DNA of 64,000 nucleotides from Dolomedes plantarius. Lineage: Eukaryota > Arthropoda > Arachnida > Araneae > Dolomedidae. The notes below the pieces were generated by a model. The model saw nothing but the letters and a program-made list of their open reading frames with translations. It made no database searches and was not told the origin of the DNA. Shown here in pieces: positions 44,401 to 56,400 of the stretch. The translations under genes were made by a program, and so were the position numbers. Each line of letters begins with the position of its first letter. The first letter of the stretch is position 1. Location: contig OU015490.1 in NCBI GenBank assembly GCA_907164885.2, forward strand, positions 90,765,560 through 90,829,559, read 5' to 3'.

Positions 44401-47400
44401 TGGAGAAAATCCATTGCTTTTAACATTTCTATTTTGGTACTGCCTTTTTTTACAAGCCAAAAAATCTCTTATTTCACTTTTGTTCTTATGAAGTAAAGAA
44501 ATAGAATCTCTAGAGGGAATTTAGGGTCATTCCCTGCTTGGGAGCTAAAAAATTAGTTGAAAAAAAAAGTAATTCCAGGATTAATTTTATCCTTCTTCCA
44601 GAGATGAAAATGAAACCCTGTTATTTTGTTAATTAAAACTTTTCAAAATATTGATATTTTAAATTTGTAGGAAATATTTTTGAATATTTCTTGAGGATTA
44701 CGGTTTTGAATATTTCTTAAGATTTGGCAGCCATTATGTGTTTTGTGGTTCTATGAAAGCAAATTCACTGTAACTCATTTTGTTGTCTCTTTTTTCAATT
44801 TTGGACCACCCTAGCGCATTTCATGTTTGAAGAAAAAAGAACAAAGTGAGTTACAACGGATTTTCTTTCATGGAACCACAAAATGCACATTGCTTTTTCC
44901 TGTACGGCAACCATTTGCAGACTGACACAATTAGTAAATTTTTTTTAAAAAATGTTGTTGCACTATCTACCAGCTTATGTGGAAGTTATTTAATGTTTAA
45001 AATTTTGTTGTGTAAAACTGTTTTAAATTGTTTTTCCGAGAAAGCAATAAACATGTATGTACCTCAATTTGTTCTTTTTTTATTCAAGCATGAAATGTGC
45101 TCAATAATTTTGGACCGCCCTGTATATATATATATATATATAATAACCTTGACCCATTCATATTAGATGAGAGTTCAAAATGGTGTACAAAAAGTGTGAA
45201 TTTCCCCCTGCATTATAAAAAATGTGTGTGAACTTCATATTGTGTAACTCAAAGGCAAAATTTATAACTATTTGCTGTTGGTCACTTAAAGCTGATTCTA
45301 CTGTACAGAATGTATATGTTTTGCAATTTGTATGTGTAATTTTTCTTTTAAATTTTATGGTGGTTAGTTTTAATTAGTATATTTCTGAATTTAACAGCTT
45401 GGATTGACTCTTACCAAAACTGTTAGTGACAGTATTACTCCTTACATGGTAAGTATATATTACATTTACTACTTTTATCTCTTAAGATTTTACTTCAAAC
45501 TTTTCATGTTGATTTCATTTTAGTGTTTTAAATTTTCTCTTTTTTTTATCGATTTAACCATATTAGTGAGATCTAAAATTTGTCTTAGTGGTAATATTTC
45601 TTCATAGTCAGGTTTACGTTTGAACAAATGTTAACATTTTAAAGGATAGTTATAGTTCTGCTCTTCTGTTTCACATGTAAATGAGTTGATATTTGAAATA
45701 TTCAAATACCTTTTCAGGTTTTGTGGATTAAAATGTTTCAATCAGTGGGCATTTACAAGGAAAATTTTAATATTTTTTTAAAAATTATTTTTATTTTCTT
45801 ATGATAAATATTCCCCACATAATGAGTTCAGTGCATCATCTGTATGCCACTGAAAGTTGTTTTTCATTTTAGCCATTTTGGCAAATATAAAGTACAAAAT
45901 CTTGTCTAATCAAAAGCATAAAAAAAAGCTGAAAGTTTTGGTGACCTCAAGTGCTATCAAATAACAAATTAATATTATATGAAATACTTGACTATAAAAT
46001 TCTACTGCTTAATAATGAAAAGAGGTTACCTGAAGCATTCATAAAGTAAGATTTGGAAAAATAAAATAAAAATTAACCAGATAAAGAAAACAAGGATTTT
46101 GGCTTTTACATGTTTTTTAAAAAATTATGTGCAAGATAGATAATCTCATATTTTTTAAAATTATACTTCATTCTGAACAAATTTTCTAATCAAAGTCATA
46201 ATTTTGATGACTGTACAACAATTTAACTCATAGTAAAGCCTAATCCTCTGAAATAAAGTGTAAATAAAAGCCAACCAAAATCTGATGAGGATCATAGGAA
46301 TAACAAATCAAAAACATGAAATCTAAGTACCTAAACTGAATGGATTCTATCCAAGAACAAAAAAGAATTATGAAATTATCATTAAATAACCAAACTAAAA
46401 TTCCTTGTAAGTAGATTTTCTACAGATTTTCTCACAATTAATGAATCTTCAATCAATAAAGTTTGTTTAAAGCATCTCAGAATTTCATTCTGAAATTGTG
46501 GTTTAATGATAATTACTTTCCTAATCAACAATGTCATTTACGGGTGCATGTAATGAAAAATGGTCTTGATAATGTGCCTTGGTGTTATGAAATTTTCATT
46601 TTCCCCTGTACTAAAGGTGCAGTTCCCACTGCACCTTTACTGTGCAAACTGTTCTCAAAACTTCTAAATTCTGACCATTGAACTAGAACTAAAATCTGTA
46701 GGGTAGGTGGGGGCAAAGGTTCGCACATAATTTTTACAATGACCGGGAAGAATTTGGGGGGAATCTGGTAGGCAGTGCATTCCTCTACTTCCAGTCAGTT
46801 GCTTCGTAAAAAATGTTGGAGTTAAGACCTCCTCTTGCAGAGAAAATGAGGTAAGTTTATTTTCGTCTCTTTTAATGTAATTTTTTACAACTTTTAAGTA
46901 ATTTTGAGCATCATTCAAACTCACAAACTGTTTTAGGCTTATTTTTGCATGTTTGGGTGGTAAATAACCTTTCAAATCCTACCTTAAGTTTTGGATTAAC
47001 TCAAACACAATGGCGTCCATTCTGTAGAAACAGAACCAGCGCAAAATGGGGTAAAGGTTTGCGGGAGTCATGGGGTAAAGGTCCGCAGTGCAAACCTTTG
47101 CTCCTCTAACTATTAACATTTGTTTTATGTCCTCTTTTCATTAGGAATCCTTATTAACAACGTCTTTTATTATTAATGGGAATTCACATTTTTTGTAATT
47201 TGAAAATAAATTATGGTTTTTGATAAAAACTGCCTGTTTTTAATTAGAAAATTTTTTGTAAAATTCTTGAAAATCCATAAATTAAAAATAAAATAAATTA
47301 ATACAACACAAAAAATAAAATAGCTCTGAACAAATACCTATTTTACAAGATAAAAGAATTAAATGTTGCTACAAGACATTATAAGCTTCGAAGGTCTGGT

Positions 47401-50400
47401 TAGGGAAATTAGCTCTAAATGAGTAATTTCCAGATTTGCAAGTCTTTGAAATGCTCCTTGCGTCACAATTTTTGACGAAATTTTTTAAAATTTATTACAA
47501 AGACTTTAAAATAAAGCTATACATTAAAATAAAGTTATGTATCCATTTTAGGTTTCGACATCATTCAGATTATCAAAGTTTAACTTAAGTGTGGAAAAGT
47601 ACAAAAATTTCACGAGAATTCAGAGTACAAGCATAAAAATATTTCCTAAAAATTAATTATTCAACGAAAGCACAAAATAAAACATAACTCTGATCAAAAT
47701 GTATAAATGCAAAATTAAGGGGGAAAGTTAAAAATTGGATCTCAAGGAGCATTTTAAAAAACATAATAAAAATTTCAATTTTTTAAAATATAAAAAATAA
47801 AATTTTAAATATTTATAAAATTTTATAAGGTGTTTGATATAGTTTTACTTTAATGAATATTTATGCCAATTTCATATCTCTGAGGTAAAAATTTCAAAAA
47901 TTGCTTTGTAATGTCCCCCATCCCCTTAATTTGCTTAATTTTTACGGGTTTTAAAAGAATGAGTAAAGCCTAAGATATGATATAACAATAGTGTTAATAG
48001 TTGATATTTTAGTTGGAAGTTCTTTAGTTTATAAAAAAAAATTATTGAGATTAACTCCGCTCAATTTGTGAATTTCTTTGTTAGATTCAACTTTCTGTGT
48101 TAATAGTTGAAATTTCAGTTTGAAGTTATTTAGTTTAAGGATAAATTTATTGAGATTAACCTGTTCAATTTGTGATTTTCTATATATGTAACACCTTTAA
48201 AAAGATTACAAAATGTGAAATGAAATTATTTAGACAACTCTATTTGTGATTTTCGATGCCTATCCAGTAAGAAACCAATGAGTGGGGTAAAGGTTTGCTG
48301 TGCAAACCTTTGCCCCACCGATTGGGGCAAAGGTTCGCAAACAGGTGTTTTGGTAAAATTAAAAATTTGGTGACTAAATCTTTCGGGAAAAAATTCATTA
48401 TTTTATAGAAGGTAAAGGAGATACCCAACTACAATACAAGTGACTTTTTGGGGTGATAGGATCTAAAGGAGGCCCGTAAAAAATAAAAAAATAAAAACTG
48501 CAAACCTTTGCCCCCACCTACCCTATGTCTTTTTTCTGCAATCTCTTGCTATTAAAATTTGTAATTTTTTGCACATGGTTTTGCTATCCTTGTGCATAAT
48601 TAAAAAAATAAATTATTGGACGTGGCTGCTCATCCATTTTTTCATTTAAATGCCAAGTAACCTAGAATTATCACTAACCATTTCTCTAAATATGTAAAAT
48701 TACAGATAGCTAAACTAAATTGAATAGACAACTACCAAAGACCAAAACCTTAAGTATAATGCCAACCCCCAAGACATCCTTTTCGACTCATCTGCGACCC
48801 AGCAAAATGAATTACCTTATTCTTTGGAGAAGTTCATGAGAAGTGATGTATTCTCGGGTATAGACCTTCTTCAAATATGATACTTTATGAGTAGGTGCTA
48901 TTTAAGAGCATTTACTTCTTTAGTAGGTAAATATGATTAACAAAGTTCTATCTCCGTGTTAGTCATTTTATAAAATAAAGAACAAAAAAAAATTTTCTTT
49001 AAACAAAATGATTTTGTTGATATTTATGATGTATGTATTAAAATCTCATCTTTTAATATTTAATGAACTTTGATTCAAATATTCCTTAATTATTTTTATC
49101 ATAGGAGAGTCAACAAAACAAATGTTTCTTAGCAGATGATGCTTTAACTGCTGATGGAAATATACAGATAATTTCTTTCCTGTTAGATCTAGAAAGTAAT
49201 CAGTATGTATTAAACAATTTCAGTGATATTGTATTTTTGCTTATTTATCTGTTATAGTTTGTAAACATTGAAGAGCATATGAAAAGTCACAATCACAGAA
49301 TTAATTTGTTTGAACTTGCTTAGTTTACACTCAGAAACCATAAAACCTTTAAAGACTAAAATTTCAGTGTAAAATGTAGACATATGTTGTATATTTTAGC
49401 TTAGTTTTTATGATTAATTTTTCAAGTTGCAAATTCTTATGCAAAAATCAATTTCTGTTGCCAAAAATTTCATAATTTTTTAAAAAAATTTGTATAAAAG
49501 ATTTAAGATCTCATTTTATCTTCATTAAAAGACCATTCTTATAAGTTTGATATGAAAAGTGCTGTTTAAAGAACACATAAGTTAAAATTTAAAGTGAAAA
49601 CTGTCTTTTTCAAGGAATTTGTGTTTGTATTCATTCTCATATACACTATCTACCAATAAGTATTTGGACACCCATGCAAATGATGTTATCTGCAGTCCTG
49701 GTATACGTCACACCCTCTGCCGTTAAATATTGTGTAGGAAACAACATTGGCATTAGTGGCATGCAAGATGCCATGAAGTGCAGAGTTATCTGATTTCAAG
49801 AAAGATGTAATCGTCAGGTATCATAGAAATGGCCAATCTTCAAGGGACATATCTAGCTTACTGAATTACCCAAAATCGACAGTGCCCTATGTAATTCAGA
49901 AGGGGAAGGTGATCGGGGATTATCGCAATGTGCCCCGAGTCGGTAGACCCATAAAACTGGGAGATAGAGATCAACGGGTGCTGTCCAGAGAAATTTGGAA
50001 GAACTGCACCCAACCAATGGCCCACATACTCCAGGAGTGTTGTTTTGATGAATACCATCCGTATGGAAACACATCTGCTTGGTTTTCATGGTTGTGCTGC
50101 TGCCCATAAGCCTTTGATCACAAGTCCAACCGTGCTGCTGGGTTAATGGGGTGCAAAACATGTTGAAAGAGGATCGTAGATCAGTGGAAACGGGTTCTCT
50201 GGAGCGATGAATTAAGGTTCACCCTTTGACGTTCGGATGGCAGGGTCTGGGTCTGGTGTTTGCCTGGAGAACGCCTCCTGCCAGAATGCATTGTCCCCAC
50301 AGTAAAGTTTGGCAAAGGTGGAATTATGGTCTGTTGGTGTTTCTTTTGGTATGGGCTGGAACCCTTAGTAAGCTCAACGCGGCCACCTACTGCACTATTT

Positions 50401-53400
50401 TGGATGACAGTGTACTTTCTACACTGTGGCAGTTTTACAGGTTGGACCAATGTTACTTCCAGGACAACAATGCCAGCAGTCGTGTTGCAAGGTCCATCAT
50501 GGATTAGTATGGTGACAATGGGGTTAACCGAATGGACTGGCCTGCCCAGAGCCTAGACCTGAACCCTATCGAGAACCTCTGGGACGAGTTGGATCTCCGA
50601 ATTATGGGATGCAACAACCATCCAAAATCGGTGAAGGAACTTACATGTCTTCTCCAAGCAAAGTGGAAGAAAATACCACTAGCCATTATACTAGGAATTA
50701 AGGATAGCCAGAGGGTTGAGGCTGTAATTGCCTTTTGTGGAGGCTCTACCAACTATTGAATATGAATAAATTTTGTTTTTCTTTTCTATCACAGGTGTCC
50801 AAATACTTATTGGTAGATAGTGTAGTCTATTATTATAAAACTGTTTAATTGTTTAAGTAATTTGGGTCTGTTTTTATATCTATATCAATTTTGGTAAAAA
50901 CTCTACCTTTTACAATAGTTACATGAGAATCTGACTTTTTAAATAACTGTAGAATTTGTTGATATTGTCAGCATAGTATGTAATAAGCTTATGAAATTTT
51001 CACATTTTCAAAATTTCCTTTTTACTCTAGGTATCCCTGTTAATAATGTTTCATTGTCAAATGAAAACTAAATGGAAAGAAAGAACTAATTATTTTTTAT
51101 TAATATTAATCTAATTTAAGATGGGATGTAATGCAATTTTAATTTTGATCTATCCCAGCTATGAAAGATGAGAAATTATTCAAGTATCTATGATTTTTTA
51201 AAAATAATTGTTAATATGTTTTTGCTCCAATTTCTAAAAAAAGAAAAGAGTTGAAAATTTAGGAAAACAAAAATTATGAATATTATTTTCCAGAACTTTG
51301 ATTTGATTTCATTGAAAAGCTAAGAAATCGATAATTATTTCACGGTATGTAATCCTTTTAACAAATGCTATGTTCACTTTTAATAGTTATTTCTTTACTA
51401 AAAGGTATAAATGGACTGACTACAGGCTGTTCACACATTTTTTAGACTATGTATATTGTATTCACAGAACTAAATTACATAAAATTCTTGTGTTTTAAAT
51501 GTTCTATTTGACATCCCTTATTCTGAACTATCTTTCGACACCACAATTTCCAGGATAATAATGCCTTTTGAAGTGTCAGAAGAGGTATTCTATCGCATTC
51601 CTCCTGAACAGCTTTCCAGAGTCCTGTAAGGGTTTTGGGACGACGTTTGGATAATGCAAATTTTAAAAGTCCGAAAGCACAAAAGTCCATAGGTGATACA
51701 TCGGGAGATTTAGTAGGGATATCTGTGAAGGGTATGGCCTTGATACCAGTTTTGTGTTCCATTTCTTTTAGGAAATTTACAGTGGATTTTGATGTGTGAC
51801 TGCTAGCTTTGTCCTGATGGAGTCTCACAGATTGATGGCACTGTGGGTAAAGCGATGGTATTTCATTCAGAAAAATTGGCGATAAAATATGTTCCTGATA
51901 GTATTTGGAGTTAATCTTGACATTTTTTTCCACTCTCTTTATTTTTAACTTGCCATTATAAGAAAAACCAGCAACAATCATGAATTCCTTAGAAAAACTT
52001 TCTTTCGATTCTTTGAACCATGTACTTAAATTTTTTTCTCCCCTTTTTTGATAATAAATGGCTCTTTTTTTTGTTGCAATCATTTAAATACACCCATGAT
52101 TCATCTATTGTGACAATTGTTTTCCATTTTTCTTTGGATAAGTGTTTCTCATATAGAATTCTGCAGCGTGTCCTGCGTTCAGCGATATGATTTGGAAGAA
52201 GACGCTGCACATTGCGTTTTTTCGCTTTCTTAAGATTTATTTCAACGTTTATCATTTTGTTTACAGTGGACACCAAGAATTTTAATGATTTTGCAACTGT
52301 CCTTTGACTAGGGGGAGTTTCTTTTAACATTAAACAACGTACCTTTGCAATAGTCGAAGATGTCCGTTTTTTCCTTCGATACTTGTTTGGAATTTTTGTC
52401 CCACTTGAGCCTTCAATTTGACGTTTTTTTCCTTTCTTGTTGACAATATTACCTATCGACACTTTAGATATCACAAAACCATGACTCACATCGTTTTTGG
52501 ATAACGGAGTATACATATTTCTCTTCGGAAAGAGCATAAATGTAGCCTTCGAACCACTGCTTTGTTAAAAACGTCATTTTGAATAAAAAAAAATTTCAAG
52601 CTGCAGACGATAATTTTGACTTTTAAAAACATAGTACAATTGCAATTATTTCTTTTGCAGGCAATGATTTTTTATTACCGCTTACCAAAATCGTCTAAAA
52701 AATGTGCGAACAGCCTCTGTATACCATGTTATGTATGGAGTGTGTGTAACCTAAAATTAAAAAGGCATGAATATTGAAAAGAGACACTGGAAAGTGCTGC
52801 TCTTAACTAACCGTATTGTTTATGATGAAAAGAAATATGAAATGTACTTAATTTGTATAAAAAGGTAAATTTTGCTTAAATTTGCTTTTAAAAGTAAAAC
52901 TTTTTCTTTTCATATATGAGTAAGACATGATGCTAATCTTAATATGTATTCAACTTGTTTGACAAACATATGCTTATTCATTGATTTAAATAAAGCAACA
53001 CTAGAGTTATATTGTATATGGCAGTAATTTAAAATTTGAATGGTTATACAGTAGCTATAATACTGGTCTTAAAATTTATTTTGTTGTTCCAAAGTTATAT
53101 AAGTGAATGCCAAAACTTTATTTTCATACAAAAAATATTAATAGTTCTGCTGTAAAACCTTTTTTGCTTCAAAGTGTAATACAAAAGCTGAGCACAGAGT
53201 TATCAGCCTTGTGTATATCATCGTCAATTGATCTTTCCTCTCAACCTTTCTGAATGTATTGAAATGTTATTGTGCAAAACTGATTCTGTTATATCATATA
53301 CTATTTATCTATCATATGCCATTTTCAGTATTTCTTCATTACTTATTCATGATTTTATATGAAAAGCATTTTTATCAGGTAATACACATTTATTACCTGA

Positions 53401-56400
53401 TATTATTATTGAAATCAATCATCGTAGCTGAAATTTGCATCATCTTGTTTTGTGTCTATGCTCTATTGTTCTATGCTCTATTAGAGATATTAATGCATAT
53501 TTAATTTTCAGTCATCTGTCTGGCATTTAATCTGTAATTTTAGAGCTTTGACTATATTTGTTATATACAGTGAAACTTCTCTATGGTAGCCAAACCATAT
53601 GGTTCCAACTAAAAGTGGCCATAGAAAAGGGAGTAAAACATTGTTTCTAAGGAGTGTATTTAATCGTTTCTAAAAAAAAAGTTGCTGTGTAGAGAGATGG
53701 CTGACTAGAGAAGTTTCACTGTACACCTACACCTAGCTATACGGCCGCTCTTTAAACAGCATTTCGCTATGATGGCCTTTTTTAAATGGCACTTTTTCTA
53801 TTTACGGCCTACAATGTTTTGTTATATGGCCACAACAGCAGAAAGTGATGATGGCAGCATATTATAGCTTAGTGATTCATCATGTTAATGTTGGTCATCA
53901 CATTAAAACAGTTTTTAAACATTTTATTTTATGTTTTTTATTATATGTATACATAAGCACATATGATTTCTTTTATTTTTGTTTATATGTTTATTTTTTG
54001 AATTTCTGTTTATTACATTGTTTTGTACTTTTATTTTTATATAAGCATTTTTATAGGAAATAAAAAGAATAAAATGCCTTATGAACTAAAAACTATAATA
54101 TTTATAAATAATTACAAGATAGAAAGAACTTTTTATATACCATGTTTTTAAATTTTCTGTTGAATCATATAAACTTGTCAATTCTATGTATTAATAAATA
54201 CTTTTTAAAGTTTTTTTTGATGAATTATCCCACCAACTTGAAAGAAAATGAAGTTAATGGGAAGTTAACTTGCATTTAACTTTTCGTTCCCGTTACGGCC
54301 AATAGATAGCTGCACCAGTCTACAAAACAAAATTAACTGAAAATGAAGTTAATTCTGCTTAAAGATGGCTGAAAGTATTAAAATAATGCATTGTCATTGT
54401 GTTCTCAGCTATTCTAAAAGTTTCAAATGTCTAGCTAGTCGGGAAGTTAGTTAAAAATCGATTGCAAGATTTGTACTTGACAAACACATAAACACACAAG
54501 AAAGCAAGTTAATAAAAACATGGTAAAAATTGGAATGGATCCAATTAAATTTGTATGGGTTTTTATCAAAATAATTCATTCGTTATACGGCTTTTCGCTT
54601 TATGGCCAACTTTTCCGGAACATATCTAGGCCGTAAAGCAAGGTATGGGTGTACATATTTTAGAGAAAATTCAGTGTAGTTTATTATTATTACATCTTTT
54701 TCTTATATTTTCAGCATTTTTACTTTTGAAAATTTTTATTCTTTCATCTGCCACAAAATTGCGCTTTTCAGAATTTATTAAACATCCCTTACTGACATTT
54801 CATTTTCTATTTAAGTATTGTACTTATTAGATGGGCTCCGCTTGATTCAGTTTGTATCTTTTGCACAAATTGTTATTTTCCATTTTCTGTTAATAGTAGG
54901 ACAATCTCTCATTCTGGCAAATAAATTTAAATGTATTTCCTTGTGTTGCTATTGATAAATTTTATACACTTATGAAATTCTCTTTTTATCCAACTTTTTA
55001 TTTATTTATTTATTTATTGACCTTTTTTATAATAGCTTACTTATGTTAGAAGCATGAACCAAGAGGGCTCAGCAGTTGAGGCTGTGTTAAAGTTGTGTGC
55101 TTCACTTTTCTAGCATGATTTTGGAAATGATTTGCATCCTTATAGATAGCATTGATGACATATAACAAATCAACTTAATACTGCATTCCTACATTTAGAT
55201 TGTCTTATTGTATATTTTCTACTCATTTCAATAGCTTACATTCTGATAATCATACTTAGAAAATATACAAGAAGGATTGAGCATGGATAAAATCATTAAA
55301 AGTAAATTAAAAAAATCCATTTCTTTTACAAAATTGCTTTAAATTTTGAATAAAGTTTTTAGCCAAAATATTGAGCTAGAATTATGATTTCGGCTATTTA
55401 TAGGGCACAAATTCATCTGCTGTCAGTTTGAAAATCTCTGTAATGTTCTGTTGCCTCACATGGGAATTTAACTAATTTTTTTTATCTGAAAGAGTTGTGC
55501 TTGCCTGTGTATATACATCTTTATAAGTTAATGACATTATCTAGCTTTTGTGAATGGATTCTAAATGCTTCTAGTAAGACAAGACTTCTTATTAATTATA
55601 AACCATAATCTTTTGTTTCTTGTAAAACTAATCTGTTAAGTGTCTTGATCAAATTTTAAAGAGAGTTTGGTTTTGTGTAGTTAATAGTTTTTTAAGTTGC
55701 ATTCTACACAACTGAGCAATCAAAAACATCTAACAAATTCACACATTTTGCTTCTTTTTCTGAACTAATAATCTAGATCAGGGGTTCTCAACCTTTCAGA
55801 CTCTGTGCCTCCCTTTGAACACTGATGTGACTTCACGCCCCCCCCCCCCCCACCACCATTTGTGGTCAATACAAGTAGTACAATTGGAATTTGAAACTGA
55901 AGGTGGTTATTAAATGGAAATGTACAATACATAATTTCATACACAAAATTTAATATTAAGACACATATCTTAATTTGGAACATATTATTATTAGAACATA
56001 TGAAATCAAAGAATTAAATACAGATCAAATATATTTGAGGTAATCAAGGATCTAGGTGAGGTTGACATGTAATACCAGTCCTTTCACAACATTGATGAGA
56101 GGGCTGGCACTGTTTGTCCGTGACAAGTTTTTGAATATTAGGTTGTAACTGTGACAAAGCACATCTCAGGTCACTTTCAAGGTCCAGCTTTGCTCGATAT
56201 TTTGACTTTATGTATGCTAATGCTGAAAAACCAGATTTACAGAGATGTGTGGATGAAAACTGCACTAACACCCTCAAAGCTTCCAAAGCAACTTCTGGGT
56301 AAACAGGAAAATAGAGTAACCAAAAATTTTCAACACCCGTGTTATCGAATTCTGCATTTGCTTGAGAATCACATTTTAGGTCGCTTGCCTGTTGCTAAAT

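Larger units (their letters stand above)
45449..49104 (+). other. GPR107-type gene, intron 3
   Basis: Contains a small perfect hairpin (46612-46640) and the TIR element 46701-48523. The remaining sequence is AT-rich with nothing recognised. Confidence 0.7.

Noticed and set aside
46664..46975. 103-codon - strand frame at the edge of the TIR element
   Set aside because: It runs across the element's terminal repeat into the flank and matches no transposase motif.
53845..54063. Open frame rich in Phe, Tyr and Leu, membrane-protein-like
   Set aside because: It lies inside a non-autonomous element, and T-rich DNA produces such frames by chance. The similar frames at 53259 and 56990 were dropped for the same reason.
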